Assembly: GCA_038503065.1 (NCBI GenBank)
Contig: JBCAMK010000011.1
Location: 744,001 to 808,000 of the forward strand
Origin: Paragyromitra xinjiangensis
Lineage: Eukaryota; Ascomycota; Pezizomycetes; Pezizales; Discinaceae
Direction: 5' to 3'
Length of the DNA: 64,000 bases
The position numbers were made by a program, and so were the translations under genes. Shown piece after piece: positions 1 to 12,200 of this stretch. Numbering within the stretch: the first letter of the stretch is position 1; every line of letters starts with the position of its first letter. Under the pieces are notes generated by a model. It made no database searches. It had not been told where the DNA came from and saw only the letters and a list, made by a program, of their open reading frames with translations.

Positions 1-301
1 CTCAGATATCCGTCCTGTACATTTTGTGTCCTTTGTGACATCTTTTTCCTGATTTCGAGAGTTGCTCTCTGCGTAGAAGCTTCCTCGGCATCCCAGTCAT
101 AATTGTCCTCGTTATCTGGGCTATCCTCGCTGGTACGGGGGCGTTTTGAGGTCTGGGGGAAAGGTTTGTTAGTATTTTCCTACGCCTTATAAAGTTCATG
201 AGCCTTACTGAATGACGGGCGGGGGCTGGAGTCCCATCGTCGAAATCCGAGCCTACATCTGACTCTTCCTGGGTTGTACGCCGACGCTTCGAAACCGCCA
301 T
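1..301 (-). CDS. Probable SMC6 N-terminus (partial, runs off left edge)
   Basis: Two exons are visible, 301-209 and 152-1, split by a 56-bp intron with a GTAAGG donor, an ACTAAC branch site and a CCCCAG acceptor, joined in phase 0. The start is the only good ATG, at 301. The protein opens with a basic run (KRRR), a Ser/Asp-rich stretch and a second basic patch (SKRPR), then a charged segment ending in ATLEIRKKM. This disordered, basic then acidic head followed by a short helix is what fungal Smc6 proteins show just before their conserved head domain. Smc6 pairs with Smc5 in a DNA-repair SMC complex. The ATPase head would lie beyond the window, so the identity rests on the N-terminal style only; Smc5 or an unrelated nuclear protein is possible. 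Confidence 0.45.
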
Positions 302-3300
302 CGCAAGAGAACCTAAACCGTTGTACGAAACAATGAGGAATGAACGTTTGGCGTAGGCTTGCTGGGATGATGGTGTCCACGCGTAAAGGATAAAGGGTCG
401 CGACCTTCCCCAGCTGCAGCTAAATTACGACAGTAACAGCGGTTGCCAAGACACTATGCTCAGACTAACCATTTAACTACTAGCGCCTTATCAAGTAGAA
501 TTATGGGCCAAAACTTATGGACGAGGAAACATTGCGGCACTTTTGCTTGACCGATAGCTATTACATCAGCGCTATTGAGGCTGGTCTTTTTCCCCTGTAT
601 TTTGAGCACCTCAACGCGACTACTCTTCAACTGGTGAATATATGTCACGGAAGCTAGGCTATTACTCATCTATAACAATGCGGCTGCTCCTCTGAAAATT
701 GGTGTAATTTAGTATCCCTAGATACACCCAGCACAGCTGGAAATTTTTTGAAGGCTACTTTATAGACCTAGCAGTTCCCACAGGCGCCGCGCCTAACCCC
801 CAAAACCTAACAAAGAGTGGCAAGTTGATGTAGCAGTTGCCCATGTACGAAAGGTGTGGGAAAGTGATGTACGTTTCTACTATAGCTAGTTAACGTTCAA
901 ACCCTAGATTTTGGCCCTCGGACCAGTTTTACTAAGGACTAGGTAGAGAGTGAGTTGTGTGACTTTACCTTGCAAAAAATATATATCGTAAGCAAATATT
1001 ACCACGAGAGCCCCGATTACTAACTACACGTAGCATGCCTTAGCATAATCGATAAAATTAACCTTCCTACCTTTTGTCACATCAATTAACAAACTTCTTC
1101 TTCAAATGTGCATCACTTCCCTCCCCCACGTACATGTACACGTGCACATTAAGGGGTTGTGTTCCGAAAGAAGGCTGTGTGGTGGCGGGACTGCGTTGTT
1201 GAAGAACTGCAAGAGGTGGAGGACTGTATATAGGCGTAAGAGTACTAAATTTTGTATGTGCTGAAAGGAGCGGCGAGCCTGATAGTTTGGTGCTGCGAGA
1301 AGCAAGCTTTGAGGGATCCACTGCACTCTCAGCAGCCGAGCGGCCATGGCTTTCTGAGTGGTTTCAATGATTTAGGCTTACTACAGGATTTTGGGAATCT
1401 CCGCGGTAGATCTTTATGAGGAATACTGCATGTAGTACTTGTATCAAACGTCAGAGGTTTCTTCTAACAAAGGTGGTTGCTTAATGTAAAGTTTTTGCGG
1501 GGAAGAGGCTGTTTCTCATAGCCTTTTATAGGGGAGAAGAATCTTAAACATACATACATAGTCCTTGCTAATTTAATATATTTCTTAAACCTAGGTTCAA
1601 TAATTTGCAATTGGGTGGGCTGCTCTATGTAACGTCCTTGATTTCGGGGTTTACAGATGAATTGATAGGTACATGTAGGGCTGAATGCGTGTCACAATTT
1701 AAGGTCTAAATCTCGATCTCATCTCCTAACTAACCATAAAATCATCCCCATCTAGCCTTAAGACAGGCAACCATGTCCTCTACCAAACTACGTAAACATC
1801 CGTACATTCACTCTCAAGCGTCTTCAAAGTCTATTAGGTGTCACTTCCCTAGATCGACTCCCTTTAAGGCTATCGAGTGAAGATTCTAATAGATTTTTGC
1901 AGGGTCCCAAAAAAAGAATGGGAGATCTCGAGCCAGCTGAGATTTACGGCTTCATGGCATACCTTATTATTTCTCTTGGAGACTCGACTATTGCATCGCC
2001 TAAGGAGCTAAATCCCCTGCTAGAAAGCCTCAAGAATTCGAACTCCCTAATTGCTAAGTTCGTCGAACTAGCCCCTTTCATTCGTGAACCCTTGACCTTC
2101 TATAAAATTTACATCTCTAATCGGATTTTAATTCCAATTGACAACCTTCTTAGCTACTAGGCAGTTAATTTTCTATACGTACTAGAACTCTACCAAAGCC
2201 CCAGAACCGATGCCCTAACCATCCGAGTATAGCTCATACACTCTATTCTAGGGGAATAGCTGTACAGGGTGTCGTATCAGAAGGGTACCCAGTGATGTGA
2301 TCTTTATTAATGCATTGCTTGCCTGCACTAAAATCCGGTCGTCCAAATTGACCCACATCATCGATACTGCCTGGCGCCGGATGGGTGCTGCAGCCCACCT
2401 GAAGGAAGACATCGAGGGGTCCATTTTCTACTGAGCCAAGAAGGCAAGGGGGGAAAGGACAACCCCAGCGATCAGTGAATCTTACGAAGTTGTGATACAT
2501 TATTGTCCTATGCTTGGCCGTGAATGTAACATTAGGAATGGTGCACCAGCCAAACTGATCGATTAGCGTGGCATTCTGTTTTATGGGAATTGAACGCGGG
2601 GTTCTTTGCAGCTTTATTTTTTTTCGTGGCTTTTTTGGGGGGTGGATAGCTGTGTTATGGTTCTGAGTTTTTTTCAACTCGCGAAATTTTAACCAGCAGC
2701 TCAAAATATAACTCTCCCAACCAGGTGTTTGGTCCCAAAAAGTAAGAATAGGAGACCATTTAGGCGACAGCTCTGGGAATTTGCGCCCATTTTGTATTTA
2801 TAAAGCTGAAGTGGAAGCACCATACAAACACCCCTCCCACCAGTATTGGGCTTTATCATGGTAGAACGCTAGCTGCAGCTGCGCACACACAACACAGAAA
2901 TACCTTATCGCCCCCCCCAAATTAGTAAAAGCATCTGTTCTACTAGCGGTTCCAGTGCTATTGATTAAATTAGCGATGACGGCAGGCACCCAGCCCTTAA
3001 AATTATAAAAAGATTTGTTGAGAGAAGGGAAGTAGGCCGTTGGCGAAGATGAAAGGTCTGTTGGTGAAGTAAGTGATTGCAGAAGGACTTATCAGTGAAG
3101 CTACTCTTGACCAAAACCAAATTTACGACCTTGATTATGGAGGAAAAAAGGGTTTCCAAATGACTCCCTTTGACCACTTTGAGGTTTGGTTCTTCTCAAT
3201 ATAACTTATAAATGGTAGGGGGGACAAGCCCCTGTAAAATAATGTTATGAAAGACTGGCTGAGGGACCCAAGGCGATTGTGCGCCGGTGTGAGCTCTACC

Positions 3301-4210
3301 CCCTCACAGCTGATCCCATGAAAAGTATCACTGACTGTGAGACAAAGAGTAGCTGTCTTGGCAGTTAAGATCTCCGAAACAGTGTGATATCTCGTAACTT
3401 GACTTTCTCCCTAGGGGGCCTCCTGTGCAACCAATTAGTCCCACTACAGTACTAGTTTCGGCGCACCAGGATTTGGAGCTGGCTCGGGGGACACGGCGCA
3501 GCCTACAATGCGTTGGGTGGAACCCAAAGATCCAGGCAATGAACTAGCCATAGCAAAAGACAGGAATGAGCGTATAGGTTAATATAAAAGTTTAGATAGA
3601 GGGAAACATAGATTAACGCCGTGTGTGTGATGCAGAGAAGTCCACTACCCCCGGATTTACCTAGTAGCCTTATATCTCCAATTACGCTGTGGGATAAGAT
3701 AGGTAAGCTGTCAGGCTTAACGCGCAGATACTGCAAAGAGTGCCGCCACCAGCTGTCAAACCTATCGGGCGCGACGGCATCTAGGATACGAGAAGAGTGA
3801 GTCTAATTGGGCCCTAAAAGGCAACCAAAAAGGTATCCGCGCTAGTATTTTTCGTCACTCCCCACCAGGTCAAGTACTTGGAAAAAATCAATATTTTCTT
3901 AGTATATAAAATTAGGGTGACTTTGCTATAACCGAAATTCCATCATATAGAGGAAAGCCCTGTTGATCTAATATGGACGCTGTAATTCCCAGAATCATTT
4001 TATTGGATATAAATCGGTCTTTCAAGATCAACGTATATAGTTGCAGAAACAAAACAAAAATTAAAGAAAATTCCTAAACTAAAGTAGGATCAACATCCTG
4101 ACATTAGTGATTGTTATATATCATTCTCACCGAAACCACCAATACCATCCCTCTTTATCTCTATTACCCTTCACTACTAAGAGAGTATAAAGTATCACAT
4201 ATCACAAGAA
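302..4210. other. Gene-poor interval upstream of SMC6 and downstream of PAN1
   Basis: About 3.9 kb of AT-rich sequence without a convincing gene. Short open frames exist (for example 1918-2160 on the plus strand from an ATG, and 1102-1347 on the minus strand, which begins like an Arg-rich mitochondrial presequence). None has recognisable domains or a supported splice structure. The stretch 2243-2704 minus has no ATG at its head. The part next to 301 probably holds the SMC6 promoter, and the part near 4000-4200 the PAN1 3' UTR. Confidence 0.5.
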
Positions 4211-7200
4211 TTATCCTAGAACCCTTCCGCCAGATGGAGGGGCACTACGATCCTTCGTTTGCGTCTTCTTCAATTGCCTACCCATGGTAATTTGGCTTAA
4301 CAAGGAAGATCGATCGCCTGCAACTTCTGGAGGAGGCACGACCGGGAGGTTTGATGTGTTGAGTGCCGTGGGCATGGGAGGTGGAGGAGGCGGAGGAGGC
4401 GGAGGCGGAGGCGGTGGTGGAGGTGGTGCGCCTCCAACCTGCGGGCTCGTAGGCTCGTCCTTTCCCATGCTAGACAGGGGTCTTGGTGGGCCCATATTTG
4501 CAAAGAATCTTTCAGCAAGCTCTCTTGTACTCTCGCGATTAGGCGGATCGTCATCGTCGCTTCCAGAATTATCGTCATCGACCACACTCCAATCATCTTC
4601 TTCCACTTGGCGGTGGCGGTAGATTCTAGGCGGGGATTGTTGAGCTGGTGATGCTGTAGTAGCTGCCGCATCGCTGTTGAAATTGTAGAAGGGATTCTTA
4701 CTTGGGGCAGCGACAGGAGTAGGAGCAAGGGGCGGGGAGACTGAGGACTGAGCACCGTCCGTGGGTACCGGTCCGAAATGCTTGAAAAATGGGTTATTGC
4801 TTGGATTGTCGGTACTGGTGGCTGGGACTGGCGAACTACCTGAAGTAGAAGGAGTAGCTGCCTGCGCGGTTTGTGGAAGAGGTGGGGCTGGTGGAGGAGG
4901 CGGCGGTGGCGGTGGCGGACTAGATTGTGTTGAAGGTGCAAGGACAAATTCTTCCCCGGTGTTTTCTTGTGTGGGTGTTGTCTTGCCTATCGTTTCAGGC
5001 TCTTCATCGTCTGAGGATGATTCTGCTTCTAATTCTAGCTGAAGGCGCCTTAAACGTCTTTTGAAAGAGGGCAAGTTAGCGTGCGAAAAAATTGTGGATG
5101 TATAGTATAAGTAGTAGCTTACTCCTCTTCTTGTGCTGTCTTCTCAAGCTCAGCACGCATAGCTGCAAGCCTAGACTCTTTTTCCTTTGCAGCTTGTAAT
5201 GCAGCTTGTTTCTTCTTCTTCTCCTCTTCCTTCCTCAGTTTGCCTTGCTTCACGCCTTGTTCAAGGGCTAAAAGACGAGCTTTGGCAGCTTCTTTCGCCC
5301 TTATAAGCTCTTCTTCTTCCTGCCTTGTTTCATCCCTATTAATAAGGGTTAGCATCTAGGAACGCATCCAAGGGGTGAGATACCCACTCTAACTCTAATC
5401 TCTTAACTTCTTGGGCTTCTTGTTCTCGCCTTAGCACCTGTTCTTGCTCTAATCTTGTTTCTTCCTCAGCTTGCTTCCTCGCCTCTTCCTCTAACCGCTG
5501 CGTATCACCCTTTGGTTTACGGGGTGCGGGTGGTGGTGGTTTTTTAGAGGTAGCAGAGGATGGAGGTTTGATTTGCTCATCGGCGAGCCTTTGTTGACGG
5601 GTTTGCTCGCGTTGAGCCTCTTCCTCCTCAGCTTGCTTGAGTCGTTCCTCTTTCTCCTTTCGTTCGCGCTCCATTCGTTGCTGAGTGGTTTCACCTATAT
5701 TTGAGCGGGTAGGCGGTTGCAATCCAAGAGCAGCCAATCGCTCAGCCATCTTCCTTTCGGCTTGTTGCTTGATAAAGGTCGCTCGCTCCTCCGCAGTCTT
5801 AAAAGATGAGTACGAAGTACCGCTAGAAGGAGTGGCAGAACGAGGAGGAGACGAGACACTCCGTGACGGCTCCTCAAAAGTCCTGGAGGAGCTGGTTTTT
5901 GGGCGGTCATCGTAACGACGAGCATCACGGTCACTGTTCGATGTTAGCTGAATATCCTTTATTAAAAATTAATGAGCAATAAACTTACTCTTCGCGCCTT
6001 GTCTTAGTAGCGCGGCTTTGGCGTTGCAACTCAAAGATAAACTCCTTAACCTCATCTTCCACACCCAAAGCTTCATCCCATCTTCTTCGCTCATGATCAG
6101 TAACAGCGCCACTTTCCCTAGGGGTTTCCCTCAGACTATCCTCCAAACCCTTCCTAAAGTCGTTCAAACTCTCCTCTACATCACGAGTCATCCTCTCATT
6201 CCTCTCTTTTTCGGAATTAATCTTCTGGGTTTCTTCAGCTAATCTCCTAGAACCAGCTTCGTTATCATCACTTGACTGAGCGACCGGTTTCCCGGTTAAC
6301 GCTGCAAGTCTCTGTTGCATCATCGCCCTAGATTTGGCCTTAATCCTGTCTGATTCTGTGATAGATCCCCCAGGACCCGTTCCCACAATAGCTGAAGCGG
6401 ATCCTGGGTGCGCCTTGGCATCGCGCAATCTAAAAAGCTCAAGTTTAGCGTCTGCAATGCTTCTTTCGGTTTTTCTAACTTTTGAAGCAAGGTCTGGCAA
6501 TCGATCCGTAAGATTCTGCAACTGCCTTCTCAATTGTCTTCGTTCAGCCTCGGAATCAGACCCTTGCAGGGTAGCATTTGGATGAGCGTCAATATCCTCC
6601 TGAACCCTTCGGATCCTCCTATAGAGATCATCCGCGTCACGACGATCACGCCTGTCCAGGATCTCGTCATCCTCTGCCTCTGCCTCATCTTTGATGTCAA
6701 CTGCATCGAGAAGAATCTGCTTTTCTCTCACTTTCTTGCGAAGCTGATCAAGTGACAGTTCATCGGGTGCAGGGGAACCGGAGGTGCTCGGGACCGCAGG
6801 GGATGGTGACCTTCCTCCCCGATTACGATGGCGCGCGTTGGATTTATAGCCCACCTCGTTATCATCGAATCTGTAAACTGTTCCGTCTTTTTTGCCAAAA
6901 GTGTTATTATCACTATGAAAAGAACGGTTTTTCAAATAGCTAACGCCCGTAGCCTGAGGTTGGAGTGCAGACGCAGTGTTTCCCTTCTGTAAGTATGATT
7001 TGACTGTATTCAGAGACTCTGAAAACTTCTTGGTCGAGGGAGGAATCAACTCTGGTGGAAGGCGTGCAGGAATGTCATATCCATTCAGCTTACGGAAGAT
7101 CTATCAATAGTTAGTAGTGATGCGCCCAATGTAGATTGGTGGCAGGTACCAAATGCATAGCTACGGCAAATTCATCCTTATTCAGTTTGCCCTTGTTTCC

Positions 7201-8762
7201 AGTGTCTGCTAAGGTCCAAATAGACATTAAATCTTCCTTTGGCAGCCCACTCTGACCAAAAACCTCAATAGCAGTATCACCGGTGATAAAACCTCGGTGA
7301 AACCCATCCCAACCTTCAAATACAATGTCGTATTTTTCCTTTTCGACTTTCGTAATAGACCAAGGAATCACTGCATTCCCTTGGAGGCCTTGCATGCTAA
7401 ACCCACCTTCGCGGCCTTGCTGCGGCATCATACGCTGTTGCAAAGCATCAATTCCCTGAAGCGCGGACGCAGGGGTGTTGACAAATCCCCATTGGCCTGG
7501 TCTTCCAGTAGGTTGTGCTTGCAGAGGGCCGGGGCCTCCGATAGACAACGAAGAAATACCAGTAGGTATCGGTGGCACCAGAGGTATCGAGCCACTAAAA
7601 CCACCAAGATTTTGTCTATATCCAGTGGATTGGGAAGATAAAGCTGACGGGCTTTGAAACCCCGTCTGCTGAGGCTGAATTCCAGGGAAACCCGTCTGCT
7701 GAGATTGAAGTCCAGGGAACCCAGTCTGCTGGGATTGCAGCCCCTGAAAACCAGTCTGCTGTGGCTGGAATCCTGTCTGCTGCGGCGTGTAGCCCGTCGG
7801 TTGCGCACTCATATTCATGCCTAAGAGCTGAGAGTTATTGGGTTGGTTCTGCCCACTAAAGCCTGAAGGCGAGAGAGTGTTTTGCCGCGAAGGTGGCTGA
7901 GCTGGAGCTATGCTAACTTCGAAACTGGGAATGTTTGTGCGGACTGGTGCAGTCGGCGCAGAGTCTGGAACGCCAAAAGAAATGATATCCACCATGCCGG
8001 ATACCTCGTTTCTGACCACTTCAGGAAGGGTAGCTGGCAGCGTCTTCCCCTGGCGTTTGAGGTTGCAAAGGTACATCGCTAACGCAAACTCGGGAAAGAG
8101 TAATTGGCCTGACTTGGTGGTATCTGCCAGTTGCCATATTTGATGGAGGTCTGGCGCGGGGAGTTGAGATCTCAGGAGAATGTCTCTTGCCCTCTCACCT
8201 GAAGGAGGTGTCAGATCCCAATCACAATATTAAGAAAACGTCGCTAATAAACAGATATCTTACCAGGAAGTGCCTGCCCATCCCCCACCGCAGCTTTAAA
8301 CAACTGCTCGAATTTTGCTTGATCGGCAACAGTGACGAATGATAACCTAATATTTGGGATTTTGACCAAATTCTTAGGCGTAGAGGATTGTGGAGGAGGC
8401 GCTTGTTGCTGCTGCTGTTGTTGTTGCTGGGGCTGTGGGGAAAATGTCTGTAGATTTGGTAGAGGGGGGACTGGTGGAATCCCTTGCTGACTAGAAAACC
8501 CCTGGAGCCCTGTCGGAAATCCAGTAAATTGCTGTTGCAAGGGCTGCTGATGCTGGAATTGCTGCTGCTGCTGTAGTTGCTGTTGCTGTTGAGTTTGCTG
8601 CCCTGGAAATCCAGTTTGCTGGTATCCCATGAATCCCGTTGGTTGAGGTACCATAGACTGCTGGCCAGGAAATCCAGTTTGCTGCTGCTGTTGTGGCTGC
8701 TGTTGCTGGTACTGACCAGCCTGTTGGCCGTTCGCGCCCAGAAAGCCAGTCGCGGAGTACAT
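4211..8762 (-). CDS. PAN1: PAN1, actin cytoskeleton-regulatory complex scaffold
   Basis: Endocytic scaffold that activates Arp2/3 at cortical actin patches. Exons: 8762-8264, 8198-7150, 7100-5989, 5933 to about 5384 (or 5388), about 5335 (or 5319) to 5123, and 5057-4211; phases close to give about 1420 aa, normal for the family. Order of parts: Gln-rich N-terminus with TGF repeats; EH domain 1 (about 142-238); a second TGF-repeat block; EH domain 2 (about 448-540) with a canonical [15 protein letters not shown]-hand loop; coiled coils (about 610-860 and 950-1140); proline-rich tail with runs of about 16 Pro; and a C-terminal WH2-like segment ([14 protein letters not shown]) for actin binding. 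Nine LxxQxTG-type motifs match the known Ark1/Prk1 kinase consensus. The fourth intron has two equally workable splice choices (GTGGGT donor with TTAATAG acceptor, or GTATCT donor with GGCAG acceptor). Confidence 0.93.
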
Positions 8763-10151
8763 GGCGTAAGAGCGGATTATCGAAGAAAGACGAAGAATAT
8801 AGTTGTTGTGGAATTTAGGGACGATGGTAGAGAAGATGGGGTTGAAGGGAAGGATAGGAGAGGTGACGAAGCGTAAGACCGGTTTACAACACCACCAATC
8901 ACCGCCACGCCAACGGAATGCCTACTTACGACTTCGGCCCCAAATCCTGGTCAACATGCAACTGCGTCAGGCTGCCTGCAGCGCATGAAACCTCAACACG
9001 ACAGGTCTAAATCTATTTTATACGCATTATCAACTTCATGGATGCCGCTTGGATGGCCTAGGCACAAACTCTTCACCAAAGCTTAGCTCTAATGGCCACC
9101 CGCCTTACACAAACTCCTGAAGATACAACCATGATCTTCACGACCCTTAATACGCTATATCGGAACCTTTTAACAGAATCGGGTTCACGGAATTTAGTTT
9201 TGATGTGCTAGAACCTTCAATGAGACCTAATCTCTTACATAACTCCAACAGAACTCATACGTGACACTCATGCCTCCTCGATCTCCAATTCGGTTCGGTT
9301 TAGAGCTATGAAACTCGTCCCCCGCCGTTTCTCAGCGGGGATGTTATCTCGGCTCGACAAAAACATACAGCTCACTAAAAAAAATGAGTTCCTCAAGTCG
9401 GCGGCAGGGGTGAAGCACCCGCACCGGTTCATCTGATCAGCAACAGTTCAATAATAGCATAAGCATCCACAAAATGTACTGGGGGTTTACGTGAATACCG
9501 AACTTAGGCGCCAAATATATTCCAAGGTAGTTAAATCACCGAAGACAAACGAGCAACCACTAAGTGAAATAGTATCGAAGACACTGCTAATTTTCAGGAG
9601 ATGGCGTGGCTGTTGATGTTGAAGTTTGCTATCCTAGTGGCACATGCAGCTTAAGTGGCAAACGTCCGTGGAAAAATTAGGCATGTAGGAGGCGAGAATA
9701 GCTTGATAGCTTTCTCCAAAGACTGTGATACTTTTACACCCCTATCTAAATTCTCGCCCGCTAACCCCGAACGCCCGTGTGTCCCTGTGCTTGCCTTTCC
9801 AAATTCCCGTCTCCGAACTTCCTTCGAAGCCATGCTCAAACTGTACCATACCAAGAAGCCTAGCGATCTCAGAAAAGTTGCGAATGAGTGAGAATCCATG
9901 ATGTTCGGGGATTTGTTCTAGAGCACCCCTCGGTCCCGGCCCCGTACTTCCGAGATGATCCAAGCCCCTCCTGGTTCTAACCACCTTGAGCTCTTACATG
10001 AGTTGCGGTTATTGGAGATGAGAACAGATAGGCTGTCATATCCAGGCGTATGACTTACTACTGTTGGGTTATTTCTTAAAAACTTTTTTTGGATTGCGTC
10101 AAAAGATTCCATTCATTCCACGTATGCATATTGGGGAACTGAGAATAATTA
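8763..10151. other. PAN1 upstream region, no gene seen
   Basis: About 1.4 kb between the PAN1 start and a MITE. Short overlapping frames at 9651-9899 on both strands show no recognisable motif and no codon or splice support. The part near 8770-9300 is the likely PAN1 promoter and 5' UTR. Confidence 0.4.
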
Positions 10152-10610
10152 CAGTAAAACCTATCATAATTCCAGCCTATCATATTTCCATACCTATCAT
10201 ATTTCCAGCCAGCAGCTACCGCAAACTTCGTTCTATGGGAAAAACCTGTCTTATTTCCATCCCTATCATAATTCCATTTCCAGCAGATTCCCAGCATATA
10301 AATTTGCTAATTTCCAGAGTCACCTGGATAATGAGAAGATTTTTGTAGATATTTTCAACTTTTTCCACTTGGAAACACATCTCAACATGACCATCCATAT
10401 CCCCTGTGAAGGCAGCCTCTTTTAGAATGGTTGTTGGCGTGCAATAGTGGTTCTCGTAGCCTGCTCCTTATGGATATCTTGCTGCCAAGATCCTGGGTTA
10501 GGGTTATTGAGGCTCTAAGCGCCGCCAAGAAACTTATCGAAGTTCCATACCTATCATAATTCCAGCCAAACTCCAGGAACAGCCAACTGGAATTATGATA
10601 GGTTTTACTG
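10152..10610. mobile_element. Pogo/Fot1-like MITE with subterminal repeats
   Basis: A 459-bp non-autonomous element. Its terminal inverted repeats start CAGTAAAACCTATCATAATT and match perfectly over 24 bp at the two ends. Both ends are flanked by TA, as expected of Tc1/mariner-pogo insertion. Just inside, the motif CTATCATAATTCCA (or its CATATTTCCA variant) recurs at about 10161, 10177, 10194, 10263 and 10551. No transposase frame is present. The CAGT start and TA duplication point to a pogo/Fot1-type transposase acting in trans; that assignment is inference. Confidence 0.85.
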
Positions 10611-10719
10611 TACCTTGCTTTCGGCGTATATAGTTGAGTGGGTGACTATGGGGTTTTTATTCGCTTCCAGAACCTATAGATATATACAAAGGTTTGTCCC
10701 TCGGTTCACCCAACTGTGT

Positions 10720-11467
10720 TCACCAAGTCCTGGCAGTATACTTCCTGTCTGGCTTTGCCATACCCATGACTTCTGGGTGCCGATGCACGGCAGGCATAAG
10801 TCCTAACCCGATAGCCCTCCTGATAGCCTTTGCCATGCGGCGCTGGTTGACTGGCCGTAGGCCCGTGTCCTTGCTATGTTTAATGCGACCCATCTCCGTC
10901 ATATATTCCGACATCATCGAGAAGTTCTAATTTGTATTAGCATATTTATTCGTTTGCCCTCCTACTATTCCTATCCCCTTCGAGGAAACATCAATAGGCA
11001 ACACGTACCCTGTATTCTTTAATGGGGTTAATCCCGAGCAAGTCCATCGCATCAAACGCTGGAGTTTTCCTCGCCCTCCTCTTCCTCTGCTCTTGGAAAC
11101 TCAAATCATGTGGTGCATAAACATCACCCTGACCAAATCTGTATTGTGTGTGCACTAACTCTGCGAGTTCTACCCCTTTGTCTTCCTCTCTATCTGGACC
11201 TGTCCCGGATTTCTGGACTTCGCCGGGAACGTCAAGTGTAGGCTGATGGTCCCTCAGTGCTTTTAAACGGGTCTCAAATTCACTAGCCCCAAAAACTTTG
11301 CCAGATTCCATTGTGTCGCTCCAGTTCATTAGGGAGGGTGCTGAAGGTGATCGGGATTGAGGCCCATCCCAGTGAGCAGGAGTAACCGAGAAAAGACGGA
11401 CAGAGGGACGCAGAAGATGCAACGGCGTAAAGAGGGTAGCAAGCAGGGTGTTGAATTTAGGAGGCAT
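10720..11467 (-). CDS. RSM18: Mitochondrial small-subunit ribosomal protein bS18m
   Basis: Component of the mitoribosome small subunit. Exon 2 (10928-10720) carries the conserved S18 core: TEMGRIKHSKDTGLRPVNQR, then KAIRRAIGLGLMPAVHRHPE. Exon 1 starts at 11467 (MPPKFNTLLATLF...), giving an Arg-containing presequence ending near LFSVTPAHW, typical of matrix targeting. An in-frame ATG at 11590 would add 41 residues lacking presequence character. Exon 1 can only be joined in frame by a weak GTGTTG donor (exon end 11005); the good-looking GTACGT donor four bases upstream puts exon 2 out of frame with the only usable acceptor (TTAG at about 10929). The product is about 223 aa. It lies in tandem behind the pogo-like MITE, about 110 bp from it. 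Confidence 0.85.
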
Positions 11468-12068
11468 TGTGAGCTGGATCAATTCTGTTTGGGCTCCCTG
11501 GTGATGCTGAAGTCTTTTCTGTCTGATATTCTTAGAGAGGCTCCACTGCAGTGGGGCCGGATGTTCCCGTGGCGGCTTGGCGGGAATCATGGTGGCTCAC
11601 TCACGAGATCTGCCACAAATATTTAAGTGTTTGGAACACGCACGTTTATTTCCCTTCTATTGTATCAGCCTAACTCAAAGCCATCGTGGCTCACTATCAA
11701 TGCTGTGCTAATCGAAGTTTGACCCTAGAATATACTGTATACAGTAATTGCGGAAGCAGAGACAATCTATAATTTATTGAGGAGAGTGATGAAGTAAGCG
11801 GATTCTATAAAACCATACCAATACTTACACGCTGGGCGAGAAGAAACCGTGTTAGCTTTTTCGCCAATAGTAAATCTAGCCAGAGTTACGTCAAAACTCT
11901 TCCAGAAAGCCTTGGCTCATATTTAACTAGCGCAAACTATGGGTTCGGTGCCATTTAAATAGCCAGCTTCGCTCCCTTTCACCAAATCTGCGACAGGCTT
12001 AACTTCGCACCCCATACATCTCCACACGATTTTCTTTGCTTCCCCTCAAACACAAAGCTTCTTCGGTC
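11468..12068. other. Divergent intergenic region bS18m / eIF2-beta
   Basis: Contains the promoters of the divergent bS18m and eIF2-beta genes. A small palindrome (ATACTGTATACAGTA) lies near 11730. No further gene is visible. Confidence 0.4.
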
Positions 12069-12128
12069 ATGACCCCAGCCATCTGTTCAGTTTTAGACGT
12101 CAGTTTGGCTGAACCAGATGTCCGTTAA
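12069..12128 (+). promoter_or_regulatory. Possible uORF in the eIF2-beta leader
   Basis: An ATG at 12069 opens a 19-codon frame ending in TAA at 12126-12128, 72 bases before the main ATG and in a pyrimidine-rich leader. If the transcript starts upstream of 12069 this would act as an upstream open reading frame. An intron removing it (GTTAAC at 12123 to GATAG at about 12170) is an alternative. Confidence 0.35.
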
Positions 12129-12200
12129 CTCTTTCCCCTTTCTTTGTAACCTAAAATATATTACTGATAGTGAACTTAAATACAGAATCAAGCTATATCT

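Noticed and set aside
460..669. 69-codon minus-strand frame with an ATG
   Set aside because: No domain and no context support; it lies in the likely SMC6 upstream region.
1102..1347. Minus-strand frame beginning like a mitochondrial presequence
   Set aside because: Two overlapping frames are equally good, no downstream mature domain is visible, and no splice partner was found.
1918..2160. 80-codon plus-strand frame (MGDLEPAEIYGFM...)
   Set aside because: Looks mildly protein-like, but I recognise no family. The acceptor-like TTTTTGCAG before it has no upstream donor in phase. Kept out for lack of support.
2243..2704. 153-codon minus-strand frame
   Set aside because: No ATG at the head, with low-complexity and atypical composition; the only internal ATG leaves a short unrecognised peptide.
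4284..5042. Plus-strand open frames with long Gly runs opposite PAN1
   Set aside because: They are the antisense of PAN1 proline tracts (CCN codons read as NGG), with no splice or domain support.
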